Part shown: piece by piece, positions 9,332 to 18,843 of the stretch
Layout: each line of letters opens with the position of its first letter
Position numbering within the stretch: position 1 is the stretch's first letter
Assembly (NCBI RefSeq): GCF_005876955.1
Contig: NZ_SSCL01000011.1
Coordinates: 85,128 to 149,127, forward strand
DNA length: 64,000 nucleotides
From: Sinomonas gamaensis
Lineage (GTDB): Bacteria > Actinomycetota > Actinomycetes > Actinomycetales > Micrococcaceae
Direction: 5' to 3'
The notes under the pieces: generated by a model
Seen by the model: only the letters and a program-made list of their open reading frames with translations
Database searches by the model: none
What the model was told of the DNA's origin: nothing
Made by a program: the position numbers and the translations under genes

Positions 9332-10384
9332 TCAGTGCGCCACGCGCGCCAGCAGCGAGAGCGGATTGACCTCGACGCGGATATCTGTCGCGGGCCCCGT
9401 GGGATCGCCGTCCGCCTGCGTCTCGACTGGCTCCGCGCTCCTGATGCGAACGTTCTGCGCGCCGTAGAACGACATCGCCGGAACCGGCCGATTGTGCTGG
9501 AACGTCACCTTGAGGTACATCGCGATCCAGCCGATCAGGGTACGGGGGCTCATCACCACGATGTCCAGAACCCCGTCGTCCACATATGCCTCGGGGATGA
9601 AGTCGACGCCCCCGGGCAGCTTGCCGCAGTTCGCGAACAGGACGCTGCGCACGCGACGGGTCTGGAATTCGCCGTCGTTCAGTGAGATCTCCACGCGCTT
9701 CCGACGCCGTCCCGGCATGTGGCGGATCCCGGCCTCGGTGTAGGCGATCCAGCCCACCGCACGCTTCAGGTCCTCGTTCGTATCGCTCAGGATCTCGGCG
9801 TCCATGCCCATCCCCGCGATGACCAGGAACGTGTGCTCGGACGTCTCGCCCGTCACCCGGTTCCTGAGTTCCATCCTCGCCGTGTCGATGCGGCGCTGCC
9901 GGCCGAACAGCGCTGTGTGGACGCAGTGGGAGAGGTTGGTGACGTCGAGATCGAGGTTCCGAGCGAGCAGGTTGCCGGTCCCGAGGGGGACCAGCCCGAG
10001 CGCCACATCCGTCCCTGCGAGGGCTTCCGCCACCACGCGCACGGTGCCGTCGCCCCCGCAGGGGATCACGACGTCGGCCCCCGCCTCGAGCGCCTTGCGC
10101 GCCATCGAATGCCCCGGGTCGTCCACGAGCGTCTCGAAGACCATCGGCTTGGGCCAGCCGGCCCCACGGCACGCCGCTTCAATGAGCATCTCCGCTTCGG
10201 CGGCGCGGGCCTTGATGGGATTGAGGATGACGGCCACCTGCTGTGGACCCGGCGGAGGGGATTGCGCCGGCTCACCGACCGCGCTGCGGCTGTGCTGTTC
10301 CCTCAGCCTGCGCACGCCCCACCAGCTGGTCACCGCGAAGGCACCAGCCGCAGCGATGCTTCCACCGACGATCCAGTTGCGCAT
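9332..10384 (-). CDS. Diacylglycerol/lipid kinase family protein
   Basis: 350 residues. The first 22 form a single membrane anchor (WIVGGSIAAAGAFAVTSWW); then the lipid-kinase catalytic domain begins (VAVILNPIKARA) with the nucleotide-binding GGDGT at residues 110-114 and LGLVPLGTGNLLARNL. Related to DgkB/YegS, which phosphorylate diacylglycerol or similar lipids with ATP at the membrane. Converges on pheA with only 4 bases between stops. A -10-like TAGAGT lies 9 bases before the ATG. Exact lipid substrate not predictable. Confidence 0.9.
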   Translation of the reverse strand: MRNWIVGGSIAAAGAFAVTSWWGVRRLREQHSRSAVGEPAQSPPPGPQQVAVILNPIKARAAEAEMLIEAACRGAGWPKPMVFETLVDDPGHSMARKALEAGADVVIPCGGDGTVRVVAEALAGTDVALGLVPLGTGNLLARNLDLDVTNLSHCVHTALFGRQRRIDTARMELRNRVTGETSEHTFLVIAGMGMDAEILSDTNEDLKRAVGWIAYTEAGIRHMPGRRRKRVEISLNDGEFQTRRVRSVLFANCGKLPGGVDFIPEAYVDDGVLDIVVMSPRTLIGWIAMYLKVTFQHNRPVPAMSFYGAQNVRIRSAEPVETQADGDPTGPATDIRVEVNPLSLLARVAH

Positions 10385-10447
10385 GGTGCCTTCACTCTAT
10401 CCCGCCGACTTGTGCACCTGACGCCGCGGTGCGTACGCCCCGGCGGT

Positions 10448-10453
10448 TAGGCT
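10448..10453 (+). promoter_or_regulatory. -10 box (TAGGCT) of leaderless serS
   Basis: TAGGCT ends 6 bases before the GTG start, placing the likely transcription start on the start codon; there is no Shine-Dalgarno sequence. Confidence 0.6.
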
Positions 10454-10459
10454 AGGGGC

Positions 10460-11746
10460 GTGATCGACGTCAGAGAACTCAGCGAGAACCCCGAGAAGTT
10501 CCGGGCCAGCCAGCGCGCGCGGGGTGCCGACGAGTCCCTCGTGGACCGGCTCCTCGCTGCCGATTCCCGCCGCCGTGCTGCTCTCACCCAGTACGAGTCG
10601 CTGCGCGCCGAGCAGAACGCGTTCGGCAAGAAGGTCGCGGCCGCGAAGGGCGAGGAAAAGCAGGTGCTGCTAGCCGAGGTGAAGGATCTGGCCGCCAAGG
10701 TGAAGTCCGCCTCGAGCGAGGCCGACGAGGCTCAGGCCGAGCAGGACGAGCTGATGCGCATCTTCCCGAACCTCGTCATCGACGGGGTTCCGGCCGGCGG
10801 CGAGGACGACTACGTCGTCGTCAAGACGGTGGGGACGCCGCGCGACTTCGGTGCCGAGGGCTTCGAGCCGCGCGACCACCTCGAGATCGGCGAGCTCCTC
10901 GGCGCGATCGACATGGAGCGCGGCGCGAAGGTTTCCGGCGCACGGTTCTACTTCCTCAAGGGCGTTGGCGCGCGCCTCGAGCTCGCGCTCCTGCAGATGG
11001 CCCTCGACCAGGCCATCGCCGCCGGCTTCACCCCGATGATCACCCCCACGCTCGTCCGCCCCGAGACCATGCAGGGCACCGGGTTCGACGTGAAGCACGA
11101 CGCAGAGATCTACCGCCTCGCCGAGGACGACCTGTACCTCGTCGGGACCTCGGAAGTCTCGCTCGCCGGGTACCACTCGGATGAGATCCTCGACCTCTCG
11201 AGGGGTCCGATCCGCTACGCCGGCTGGTCTTCGTGCTACCGCCGCGAGGCCGGGTCGCACGGCAAGGACACCAGGGGCATCATCCGCGTGCACCAGTTCA
11301 ACAAGGTCGAGATGTTCTCCTACGTTCCGCTCGATCAGGCCGAGGCCGAACATGCCCGCCTGCTCGCGTGGGAGGAGGAGATGCTGGCGAAGGTCGAGCT
11401 CCCGTACCGCGTCATCGACACAGCGGCCGGAGACCTCGGCATGAGCGCGGCCCGGAAGTTCGACTGCGAGGCGTGGGTCCCCACACAGGGTCGTTACCGC
11501 GAGCTGACCTCCACGTCCAACTGCACGGGCTTCCAGGCGCGGCGGCTCAACATCCGCGAGCGGATGTTCGACAACGACGGCGCCCCGAAGGGCACGCGCA
11601 GTGCCGCCACGCTCAATGGCACGCTCGCCACGACGCGTTGGCTCGTGGCAATTCTCGAGCACCACCAGAACCCCGATGGCTCCGTGAACGTCCCGACAGC
11701 CCTTCGGCCTTACCTCGGCGGCCTGGAGGTCCTCCCGGTCCTCTGA
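10460..11746 (+). CDS. serS: Seryl-tRNA synthetase
   Basis: A 428-residue class II synthetase charging tRNA-Ser. The N-terminal coiled-coil arm that grips the tRNA spans about residues 25-95 (charged, starting at [14 protein letters not shown]). Class II motifs are visible: motif 2 around [15 protein letters not shown] and motif 3 near [30 protein letters not shown] is the serine pocket. GTG start with a leaderless-type promoter. Stands alone, ending at a long hairpin shared with the convergent neighbour. Confidence 0.97.
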   Translation: MIDVRELSENPEKFRASQRARGADESLVDRLLAADSRRRAALTQYESLRAEQNAFGKKVAAAKGEEKQVLLAEVKDLAAKVKSASSEADEAQAEQDELMRIFPNLVIDGVPAGGEDDYVVVKTVGTPRDFGAEGFEPRDHLEIGELLGAIDMERGAKVSGARFYFLKGVGARLELALLQMALDQAIAAGFTPMITPTLVRPETMQGTGFDVKHDAEIYRLAEDDLYLVGTSEVSLAGYHSDEILDLSRGPIRYAGWSSCYRREAGSHGKDTRGIIRVHQFNKVEMFSYVPLDQAEAEHARLLAWEEEMLAKVELPYRVIDTAAGDLGMSAARKFDCEAWVPTQGRYRELTSTSNCTGFQARRLNIRERMFDNDGAPKGTRSAATLNGTLATTRWLVAILEHHQNPDGSVNVPTALRPYLGGLEVLPVL

Positions 11747-11761
11747 CCCTTGGGCGGATCT

Positions 11762-11820
11762 GAGACGCCTTGTGGCCGAGAAGACGACTTCAAGCGATCT
11801 TCTCGACCACAAGGCGTCTC
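11762..11820. terminator. Long inverted repeat between convergent genes
   Basis: 23-bp arms (11762-11784 and 11798-11820) with a single mismatch and a 13-base loop. It follows serS and contains the last codons and stop of the opposite gene, so it could stop transcription in both directions. No T tract. Confidence 0.7.
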
Positions 11821-12803
11821 GTTCGGGGACGCAGCCCCGCCTCGAGGAGCTTTGTGCGGAGTCGAATGGGCTGCTCGAGGTCAGCCCAGTCCCACCGGAG
11901 AACCTGATGCCCGAGGGCAAGAAGGCGGTTTTCGCGGCGCTTTTCCCGGCGAATGATCGTGCCCGGATCTTCGCCACCCGTTAGCTCGTTGCGGAAATAC
12001 TTGCCCCATCCGTCGAATTCACCCACGGGCCGCCGCGCCATGTCCCAGAAGAAGTCAGTGCGGCCGATGAATCCCAAGGGATCGAAATGCTCCTTCTGCA
12101 GAAGCGGTTCGGGGAAGCCAAAGAGGTGCATGAGTGCTCGGCTCACGGATTCCCCGGGCGACTCCGCCCCGGGCCGGGCAAGCGCTGCAATCAGCTCAGC
12201 CCTTCTGCGCTGGCTTGCTGCCGTGAGCCGATCTATCGCCTTTCGGACCTCGGGACGCTCGAGCAGAGGAGTCGAAGGGGAACTGCGCAGGACCCCGTCG
12301 GCCACCGTGAGCGCCCTGGGAAACTTCCCCGACGCGAGGACCTCGATGAGAGCCTCGACGAGTGGGACGCTTCTGTATCCGCCGACCTCCTCGGCATCGA
12401 GATCACGGTGAAGATGACGTCTCACGGGTGGTGGCGGAAAACGGCGCGCACGGATGGCAGCGGGGGAGCCGCCGCGCACTTGGAAGGTTGGGGGCGCCAC
12501 TCCGAGCCGACCATTGGAGGTGGCGACGACGTCGATGGCCGGCGGAGCTTTGACAGTGGGAATTCCCCGGACGAACAAGGCCGTCTCACTGCAGAAGACT
12601 GATTCCGGGTTGGCCTGCATGTAGGCCGAGAGCGCGATCTGAAATCTCTCGTCAGGACGAGCGCCAAGCCACAGGGAGGTCGGAAAGTAGAAGCCGCGCC
12701 GGAGGCGAATGAGCTCGCCTGCCGCGAATCCCGCGCGTGCGCCTCGACCGAGAACGCCCACATTCCGCTGAGACGTGTCGAGGAGGTGGCCGAGTAGCTG
12801 CAT
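11790..12803 (-). CDS. AbiEi-like N-terminus / PDDEXK nuclease-like protein
   Basis: A 337-residue protein seen in many actinobacteria, often labelled type IV antitoxin-like. The N-terminal 60 residues (LLGHLLDTSQRNVG, then LRRGFYFPTSLW) resemble the winged-helix domain of AbiEi antitoxins. The C-terminal third contains GRTDFFWDMARRPVGEFDGW, the D...(V)(E/G)xDG pattern of a PDDEXK / very-short-patch-repair-like nuclease fold, followed by RREKRRENRLLALGHQVLRW as in DUF559 proteins. No AbiEii-type nucleotidyltransferase toxin is adjacent, so it is not a standard two-gene system. The stop and last codons lie inside the 11762-11820 hairpin. Function unproven. Confidence 0.65.
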   Translation of the reverse strand: MQLLGHLLDTSQRNVGVLGRGARAGFAAGELIRLRRGFYFPTSLWLGARPDERFQIALSAYMQANPESVFCSETALFVRGIPTVKAPPAIDVVATSNGRLGVAPPTFQVRGGSPAAIRARRFPPPPVRRHLHRDLDAEEVGGYRSVPLVEALIEVLASGKFPRALTVADGVLRSSPSTPLLERPEVRKAIDRLTAASQRRRAELIAALARPGAESPGESVSRALMHLFGFPEPLLQKEHFDPLGFIGRTDFFWDMARRPVGEFDGWGKYFRNELTGGEDPGTIIRREKRRENRLLALGHQVLRWDWADLEQPIRLRTKLLEAGLRPRTRRLVVEKIA

Positions 12804-12941
12804 CCCGTCAGTCTCGCTCCCTCTGGCACACGTCTCGGCTCCACACCCTCGCTATGTGGACAACGCACGATTCATGTACCGTTCATGGTTCGTGTCCTTC
12901 TCGTAAGGAAGGCTGTCGGTGGGGAGTGGTTCACTAGATAG

Positions 12942-13778
12942 ATGACAACAACGCTCAACGCTGGCATCGATGACCAGCTTTCATTTACCGGACGCAAGCT
13001 CGTGTGCCTCGACGTGGACGGAACCCTCGTCGACCATGACGGGCATATGAGCCCCGCCGTGCGCGAGGTGGGGCAGAGCCTCGTTGCTGCAGGGCACGAG
13101 ATTGTCGTGGCCACAGGACGTTCCCTCGGCGCCACTCTTCCGATCGTCGAGCTCCTCGGGATCGAGCGAGGCTATGCGGTCTCCTCGAACGGCGGAGTGA
13201 TCACGCGAATCGAGGCGGGCTCGAACGGCGGCTACACGGTGATCGACCGGCGGGTGTTCGATCCCGCGCCTGCTCTTCTGGCTCTCCGCCACCGCCTCCC
13301 GGGCGCCAAGTACGCGATCGAGGACCCGGAAGGCAACTTCTTCTCCACCGAACGGTTCCAGGACCCGAGCTTCGGGGTCGAGGCCAACGGCGTGGCGTTC
13401 GAGGAGCTCCTCGACATCCGCGCGGTGCGCCTGGTCGTCTTCTCCACGGACGCGACGGCCGAGGAGTTCGGCGAGGCCGTCGAGGCCATCGGGCTGCACG
13501 GGGTGACGTACTCGGTGGGCTGGACTCCGTGGCTCGATATCGCGGCTCAGGGCGTGACGAAGGCGAGCGGCCTCGAAGTCGTCCGGTCGCTCACGGGCAT
13601 TGACGTCGAGCAGACGGTCGCCGTCGGCGACGGCCGGAACGACATCGAGATGCTCCAGTGGGCTTGGCGGGGCGTCGCCATGGGCCAGGCCCCCGACGAG
13701 GTGAAGGCCGCCGCGGACGAGGTAACGGCGAGGGTCGAGGACGACGGCCTGGTCGCCGTCCTGCGCTCCCTGCTCTGA
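12942..13778 (+). CDS. HAD-family (Cof-type) phosphatase
   Basis: 278 residues, HAD superfamily with a C2 cap. The nucleophile motif DVDGTLVDHDG is at about residues 24-34, motif II is ATGRS, and the metal-binding motif VAVGDGRNDIEML is near the C-terminus. Cof-type members dephosphorylate sugar phosphates and phosphorylated cofactors in the cytoplasm. Single gene, divergent from the AbiEi-like gene; stops 13 bases before the end of the convergent neighbour. Confidence 0.9.
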   Translation: MTTTLNAGIDDQLSFTGRKLVCLDVDGTLVDHDGHMSPAVREVGQSLVAAGHEIVVATGRSLGATLPIVELLGIERGYAVSSNGGVITRIEAGSNGGYTVIDRRVFDPAPALLALRHRLPGAKYAIEDPEGNFFSTERFQDPSFGVEANGVAFEELLDIRAVRLVVFSTDATAEEFGEAVEAIGLHGVTYSVGWTPWLDIAAQGVTKASGLEVVRSLTGIDVEQTVAVGDGRNDIEMLQWAWRGVAMGQAPDEVKAAADEVTARVEDDGLVAVLRSLL

Positions 13779-13791
13779 GGCAAGCGCGGGG

Positions 13792-14403
13792 TCAGCGCGC
13801 TTCGACCATGAGCCGGAGCAGATGGGCGGCAGCCGGACGGGCGTCGAACTCCTCGTTCCAATGGGCTCTGGCTATGGCCTTCGACACCGCCTGAGCCGTG
13901 ATGCCCAAGGCCTCGGCGACTGCCTTCTGCTGGCCCCGCACACCAGGGGTCAGCAGCTCGAGAACTCGCCATTCCGCCGTCGTACGCCCCGCCACGGTGA
14001 GCGCGAGCAGACGGAGGACGGCGGCGGCCTCCGCGGCGAGCACGCGGTCCGGGCCGTCGACGGCGATGGCGGCCTCGTCCTTGATGTGCTGCGCGCGTTC
14101 GACGGCGCGACGCGAGTAGACGAGTCCCAGCCCCGTCACGTCCTGCATCTCACTGGGCAGCGGTTCGCCGAGCGGCCCGACGCCGATGCCGACGTTCCAG
14201 CGCACCCCGCCGCAGGCGTCGGATCGCATGGCGGCGAGTCCGACGTCGACAGCCTGCTCCGGCTTGGAGAACACGGCTTGGACTTCGTCCCCGACCGTGC
14301 GCGCGAAGGGGATCTCCGGCGTGGCGCGGTCGAGGGCGCGGAGGAGCTGCGGAACGCGGTCACCCGGTTCGCGGTCGCGCTGATTGATCGTGACCGTGTA
14401 CAT
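13792..14403 (-). CDS. SatD-like protein: cyclase-fold fragment plus HTH
   Basis: 203 residues. The N-terminal half begins MYTVTINQRDR and includes FARTVGDEVQAVF, the glycine-aspartate-glutamate turn found in class III nucleotidyl cyclase-like folds and SatD proteins; the middle contains GIGVGPLG. The C-terminal 60 residues form a helix-turn-helix (QQKAVAEALGITAQAVSKAI). It is a plausible nucleotide-sensing regulator, but catalytic metal and base residues cannot be matched fully, so enzymatic activity is doubtful. Leaderless-type promoter: TAGGCT ends 6 bases before the ATG. Confidence 0.6.
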   Translation of the reverse strand: MYTVTINQRDREPGDRVPQLLRALDRATPEIPFARTVGDEVQAVFSKPEQAVDVGLAAMRSDACGGVRWNVGIGVGPLGEPLPSEMQDVTGLGLVYSRRAVERAQHIKDEAAIAVDGPDRVLAAEAAAVLRLLALTVAGRTTAEWRVLELLTPGVRGQQKAVAEALGITAQAVSKAIARAHWNEEFDARPAAAHLLRLMVEAR

Positions 14404-14409
14404 GGCCCG

Positions 14410-14415
14410 AGCCTA
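14410..14415 (-). promoter_or_regulatory. -10 box of the SatD-like gene
   Basis: TAGGCT on the minus strand, 6 bases before the ATG; leaderless arrangement. Confidence 0.55.
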
Positions 14416-14467
14416 GCCGGGCAACCGCGTCTGAGCTGGGAAGACGTGGGGGCGCAACGCCTGTGTG

Positions 14468-14953
14468 CTAGTGCCCTTCGCCGAAGCGCTTGATCGACGC
14501 CTCGAGCTCCGCCTCGGCCGCGGCCCGGTCGGCCCAGCCCGCAGGCTTGACCCACTTGCCGGGCTCCAGGTCCTTGTAGCGCGTGAAGAAGTGCTCGATC
14601 TCCTTGACGAGCCACTCGTCGAGGTCTTCCTTCTCCTGGATGTGGTCGAAGCGCTTGTCGGCCGGAACGCAGACGAGCTTGGCGTCTCCGCCGGACTCGT
14701 CCTCCATGTTGAAGATCGCGATGGGGCGCGCCTCGAGGAGGATCCCGGGGAACAGGTCGACATCCGGGTAGAACACGAGTGCGTCGAGCGGATCGCCGTC
14801 TTCGCCGAGCGTGTTCTCGAAGTAGCCGTAGTGCGTCGGGTACTGCATCGAGGTGAAGAGGACGCGGTCCAGGCGGACGCGGCCGGTCTCGTGGTCCACT
14901 TCGTACTTGACGCGGGAGCCGCGCGGGATCTCGATGGTGACGTCGTGCTTCAT
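14468..14953 (-). CDS. ppa: Inorganic pyrophosphatase
   Basis: A 161-residue soluble family I pyrophosphatase that hydrolyses PPi and pulls biosynthetic reactions forward. The signature [10 protein letters not shown] carries the metal-binding aspartates; [17 protein letters not shown] and the [11 protein letters not shown] block are also conserved. AAGGAG lies 6 bases before the ATG. Divergent from dacB. Confidence 0.97.
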   Translation of the reverse strand: MKHDVTIEIPRGSRVKYEVDHETGRVRLDRVLFTSMQYPTHYGYFENTLGEDGDPLDALVFYPDVDLFPGILLEARPIAIFNMEDESGGDAKLVCVPADKRFDHIQEKEDLDEWLVKEIEHFFTRYKDLEPGKWVKPAGWADRAAAEAELEASIKRFGEGH

Positions 14954-15117
14954 GGTGCTCCTTGGCTGGCAGCGTTCAGGGCGGCCGCACTCTCAGTGTT
15001 CGCGCGGGCGGCGGGCCCGCTGGTCGGCGGCAACTAGTATTGAGGATATCCGCACTGGGGGCGCGCTCTCCCATCGCGCCCGCCGCCCGAACAGCCCGAC
15101 CCCCAGGATGCGCCCGC

Positions 15118-16539
15118 ATGAACTCCTCGCCCAGCCGCGCCCAGCGTGCTGTGACGTGGTCCCTTGTCGTGTTCCTCGCGCTCGTCTTCGCGGTGCTCGG
15201 CGGCGCGATGCTCGCGCCCGTGTTCCCTGCGCCCCTCCTGGCTCAGCCGACGCCGTCGGCGACGACTCCGGCATGGCTGCGGCCGCCGTCGTCGCCCGCG
15301 CCGCTCACGGGGGCGACGCCGCTGGGCGCGGCAGCCCCGCAGCCGCTGCCAGAGTCGCTCGCGAAGGAGCTTGACGCGCGGCTCGTTGCCGACGGCGGCA
15401 GCTTCACGGCCACGGTGCTCGACGGCGTTACGGGGCAGACGCTGTACAGCCGAGCAGGCGTGCAGCCGGTGGCGCCGGCGTCGAACCTCAAGCTGCTGAC
15501 CGCCGCGTCGGTCCTCACGACGCTCGGCCCTGACGCCGTCCTTCACACGAAGGTGGTCCGCGGGAGCGCGCCGAACAGCGTGGTACTCGTCGGCGGCGGC
15601 GACGTCTTCCTCGGCGCGGGAGAATCCTCACCCGATGCGGTGCTGGGACGCGCTGGTCTCGCGACCCTCGCGCGTCAGGCAGCCGCAGCCCTCGGCCGGG
15701 CGAGCGGGCCGATCACCGTCCAGCTCGACGACTCGCTCTTCTCCGGGTCCGCGCTCAACCCGGCGTGGGCCACCGGGGACATCGCCGCGGGCGAGATCGC
15801 CCCGATTGCCCCCGTCGCGCTCAACATCGCGCGGACGCAGCCGGGTGATTCGAGCTCGCGTCCTTCCGACCCCGCGATGGCAGCCGCGACTGCCTTCCGT
15901 GACGCCTTCGCGGCCGCGCTGGGACCCGCGGCCTCGGTGTCGACGACGGTCGCCCGCGCCCCGGCGGGCGGCGGCCCCGAACTCGCGAGCGTTGCGTCCG
16001 CACCGATCGCCGATCAAGTCGCCTACACGCTCAGGGAATCCGACAACTACGCGGCGGAAACGCTCGCGCGTCTCGCGGCAGCAGCGGCGGGGAAGCCTGC
16101 AAGCATCGAGGGCGCACGGGCAGTGCTAGAGGAAACGGCCCAGAAGCTCTTCGGCACGACAGACGGGATCGAGCTCTCCGACGCGTCGGGGCTCGCCATC
16201 TCGGACCGGATTTCGACGGCGCAGCTCGCGGCGCTCGTACGGACGATGGCAACGGGCGAGGACGGCCGCCTGCGCCGCGCGCTCGACGGCTTCCCGATCG
16301 CCGGGCTCACGGGCACGCTCGCGTCGCGCTACGGGCCGACGTCCCCGGGCGCAGGCTTCGTCCGGGCCAAGACGGGGACACTCAACACCGTGACTGGCCT
16401 GACCGGCTACGTGGTCGACACCGATGGCCGCCTCCTCGTCTTCTCCTTTGTGGGAAACGGCCTCATCCCCGGCAGCAAGTCGAACGCGGCCGCCGTCGAC
16501 GCCGCTGCCTCGGCGCTCGCCGCCTGCGGCTGCCGGTAG
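15118..16539 (+). CDS. dacB: D-alanyl-D-alanine carboxypeptidase / endopeptidase (PBP4 type)
   Basis: A 473-residue class C penicillin-binding protein that trims peptidoglycan stem peptides. One membrane helix (residues about 13-34, VTWSLVVFLALVFAVLGGAM) exports it. Active-site motifs: SNLK (in VAPASNLKLLTAASV), SDN (RESDNYAAETLA) and KTG (RAKTGTLNTV). The start at MNSSPSRAQRA was chosen because the preceding 52 open codons look like untranslated leader. First gene of the long plus-strand block that leads into tilS and ftsH. Confidence 0.92.
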   Translation: MNSSPSRAQRAVTWSLVVFLALVFAVLGGAMLAPVFPAPLLAQPTPSATTPAWLRPPSSPAPLTGATPLGAAAPQPLPESLAKELDARLVADGGSFTATVLDGVTGQTLYSRAGVQPVAPASNLKLLTAASVLTTLGPDAVLHTKVVRGSAPNSVVLVGGGDVFLGAGESSPDAVLGRAGLATLARQAAAALGRASGPITVQLDDSLFSGSALNPAWATGDIAAGEIAPIAPVALNIARTQPGDSSSRPSDPAMAAATAFRDAFAAALGPAASVSTTVARAPAGGGPELASVASAPIADQVAYTLRESDNYAAETLARLAAAAAGKPASIEGARAVLEETAQKLFGTTDGIELSDASGLAISDRISTAQLAALVRTMATGEDGRLRRALDGFPIAGLTGTLASRYGPTSPGAGFVRAKTGTLNTVTGLTGYVVDTDGRLLVFSFVGNGLIPGSKSNAAAVDAAASALAACGCR

Positions 16540-16566
16540 AGACTTCGCCCGGCCGCGTGTGATCTG

Positions 16567-17685
16567 ATGGGGTCTATGGACGTCCACGAGTCGGCACCGC
16601 AGCTTGTCAACTGGGACCTCGCGGCTGCGACGGCAGCGCGTCTCGCGCCTCCAGGGCCGCAGCTTGAACCGTGGGAGGCCGCGGAGGCCGTCGCCAGCCT
16701 CCGGCGCCTCGCGGACGAGGCCGTCCCGCACGTCCACAGGATCACCGGCCTCGCCGCGGCCAAGGATCTGCGCGACTCGCAGGTGCTCATTGTCGACCGG
16801 GGTTCGTGGGCCAAGGCGAACACCCAGGGATTCGAGGTCATGCTCGGACCGGTCCTGACCCAGCTCATCGAGAAGCGGGCCAGCGAGATCACGCCCTCCG
16901 CCGCCCGCGTCGGAGGCGCGCTCACCGGCGCCCAGCTCGGGGCCGTCCTCGCCTTCCTCTCGAGCAAGGTCCTCGGCCAGTACGAGCCCTACGCGGCGCT
17001 TGCTTCCGACTCGACGATCCCCGAGGGCGGGCGGCTGCTGCTCGTCGCACCGAACATCGTGCAGATCGAGCGTGAGCTGAACGTCGAGCCCGATGATTTC
17101 CGGCTCTGGGTGTGCCTCCATGAGCAGACGCACCGGGTGCAGTTTGCTGCCGCGCCGTGGCTCCGGGCGCACATCCTCGAGCAGGTGAGCCAGCTGTCCG
17201 AGAGCCTCATCGGCAATATGGAATCGCTCATGGAGCGTGCCGCGGCGGCCGCGAAGTCCCTGCGGGAGCGCCCCTGGGTGAGCTCGGGCGAGCCGCTCCC
17301 GAGCCGGGGCGCGATCCTCGACCTGCTCCAGGACCCGGCCGAGAAGGCTGCCATCTCCCACCTCACGGCGATCATGAGCCTCCTCGAGGGCCACGCGACG
17401 GTCGTCATGGATGCGATCGACGCCGAGGTGGTCCCCACTGTGAAGACGATCCGCCAGCGCTACAACGCGCGGAACCAGAACAGGGGAGTGCTGGAGACGT
17501 TCATTCGCCGGCTCCTCGGCCTCGAGGCGAAGATGCGCCAGTACACGGACGGCGCGAAGTTCGTGAACGCGGTGGTCGAGCGCATTGGCATGGACGGGTT
17601 CAACCGCATCTGGGAGCGTCCCGAGAACCTTCCGACCGAGGAGGAGATCCACGCCCCCGAGGGCTGGGTCGCGAGGATGGGGTGA
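16567..17685 (+). CDS. Zincin-type zinc-dependent protein (F420-associated family)
   Basis: 372 residues, matching the actinobacterial 'zincin_2' / coenzyme F420-associated family, usually encoded next to tilS. The zinc motif HEQTH is at residues 185-189 (WVCLHEQTHRVQF), with a conserved helical C-terminal half (SLLEGHATVVMDAID, FIRRLLGLEAKMRQYTDG). The family's substrate is not established. A second ATG 3 codons in (MDVHES) is an equally possible start. The stop overlaps the tilS GTG (GTGA), coupling their translation. Confidence 0.85.
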   Translation: MGSMDVHESAPQLVNWDLAAATAARLAPPGPQLEPWEAAEAVASLRRLADEAVPHVHRITGLAAAKDLRDSQVLIVDRGSWAKANTQGFEVMLGPVLTQLIEKRASEITPSAARVGGALTGAQLGAVLAFLSSKVLGQYEPYAALASDSTIPEGGRLLLVAPNIVQIERELNVEPDDFRLWVCLHEQTHRVQFAAAPWLRAHILEQVSQLSESLIGNMESLMERAAAAAKSLRERPWVSSGEPLPSRGAILDLLQDPAEKAAISHLTAIMSLLEGHATVVMDAIDAEVVPTVKTIRQRYNARNQNRGVLETFIRRLLGLEAKMRQYTDGAKFVNAVVERIGMDGFNRIWERPENLPTEEEIHAPEGWVARMG

Positions 17686-18773
17686 GTTCCCGGGACTTCG
17701 CCTCGCCGGCCCGCCGCCGGCTCCACCCTGCGGTAGGCCGTGCCCGCAACGCGGTCAAGGCCGCCCTTGCGGAGGCAGGCTGGCCCTCGCGCGTGCTCGT
17801 GGGATGCTCCGGCGGTCCCGATTCGCTCGCCCTCGCGGCCGCCGTCGCACACTTCGCGCGGCGCGGCTCGGTCGCGGGGCACCCGCTCGAGGCGGGCGCC
17901 GTCGTCGTCGACCACGGGCTTCAGGAAGGCTCGGGTGAGATTGCGAGGACGACGGCGGCCACACTGGCCGAGCTGGGCCTCTCGCCGGTGCGTGTGGTCG
18001 CCGTCGAGGTGCAGCAGGTGGGGGAGGGGCCGGAGGCCGCGGCGCGCAACGCCCGGCTCGCGGCGCTCGAGGCAGAGGCCCAGTCGTGGGGAGCCGGCGC
18101 CGTACTGCTCGGACACACCCTCGACGACCAGGCCGAGCAGGTGCTGCTCGGGCTCGCCCGCGGCTCGGGGACCCGGTCCCTGGGCGGGATGCGCTCGGTG
18201 CGCGGCCTGTACCTCCGGCCGTTCTTGGGCCTGCGGCGCGCGGAGACCGTCGACGTCTGCTTCGCCGAGGGCCTCGAGCCCTGGTTCGACCCGACCAACG
18301 AGGACCCCCGGTTCATGCGCTCGCGGGTGCGGGTCGGAGTCATGCCGTTCCTCGAATCCGAGCTCGGGCCCGGCGTCGCGGAGGGGCTGGCGCGGACCGC
18401 CGCGATCCTCGGCCAGGATGCCGACTATCTCGACGCCGAGGCCCTGCGGGTCTACGAGTCTCTCGCCGAGCGCCTCCCCGCCGAGGTCGGGCCTCCTGCC
18501 GCCCAGGTCGGGCCCACCATCCTCCTGCCCGGCGAGGAAGTCCGGGCCCTCCCGGGTGCGCTGCGCAGCCGCGTGCTGGCCCTCGCCGTCGTCGAACTCG
18601 GCGGGCAGCCCACCTTCGAGCGGCTGGCCGCCGTCGAACGCCTCCTCGAGCGCCGCGGATCCGCGGGCCCCATCGAAGTCCCGGGCCATGTGAGCGTGCG
18701 CCGGCAGCCCCGCCGGAAGGATGCGGTGCCGGGGGCGGAGTATGGGAAGCTAGTCTTTGTATCGCACCGCTGA
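17682..18773 (+). CDS. tilS: tRNA(Ile)-lysidine synthetase
   Basis: Converts the wobble cytidine of tRNA-Ile(CAU) to lysidine with ATP and lysine, so that AUA is read as isoleucine. N-type PP-loop SGGPDS at residues 43-48, then HTLDDQAEQVLLGLARGSG and LRPFLGLRR. 363 residues from the GTG that overlaps the preceding stop. An essential gene in most bacteria; here in its usual place before hpt and ftsH. Confidence 0.95.
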   Translation: MSSRDFASPARRRLHPAVGRARNAVKAALAEAGWPSRVLVGCSGGPDSLALAAAVAHFARRGSVAGHPLEAGAVVVDHGLQEGSGEIARTTAATLAELGLSPVRVVAVEVQQVGEGPEAAARNARLAALEAEAQSWGAGAVLLGHTLDDQAEQVLLGLARGSGTRSLGGMRSVRGLYLRPFLGLRRAETVDVCFAEGLEPWFDPTNEDPRFMRSRVRVGVMPFLESELGPGVAEGLARTAAILGQDADYLDAEALRVYESLAERLPAEVGPPAAQVGPTILLPGEEVRALPGALRSRVLALAVVELGGQPTFERLAAVERLLERRGSAGPIEVPGHVSVRRQPRRKDAVPGAEYGKLVFVSHR

Positions 18774-18843
18774 CGCTGTGCTGGCGCCTGAGCCCTTCTG
18801 GCACTGGCCCGGCGGCAGCTGAGACCGAGTTCCAGGAGCCCAG

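Noticed and set aside
11790..12803. Complete type IV toxin-antitoxin system
   Set aside because: No AbiEii-like nucleotidyltransferase gene lies on either side.
12860..12895. Palindrome between the AbiEi-like and HAD genes (ACGATTCATG / CATGGTTCGT)
   Set aside because: Only 8 of 10 positions pair; too weak to call an operator.
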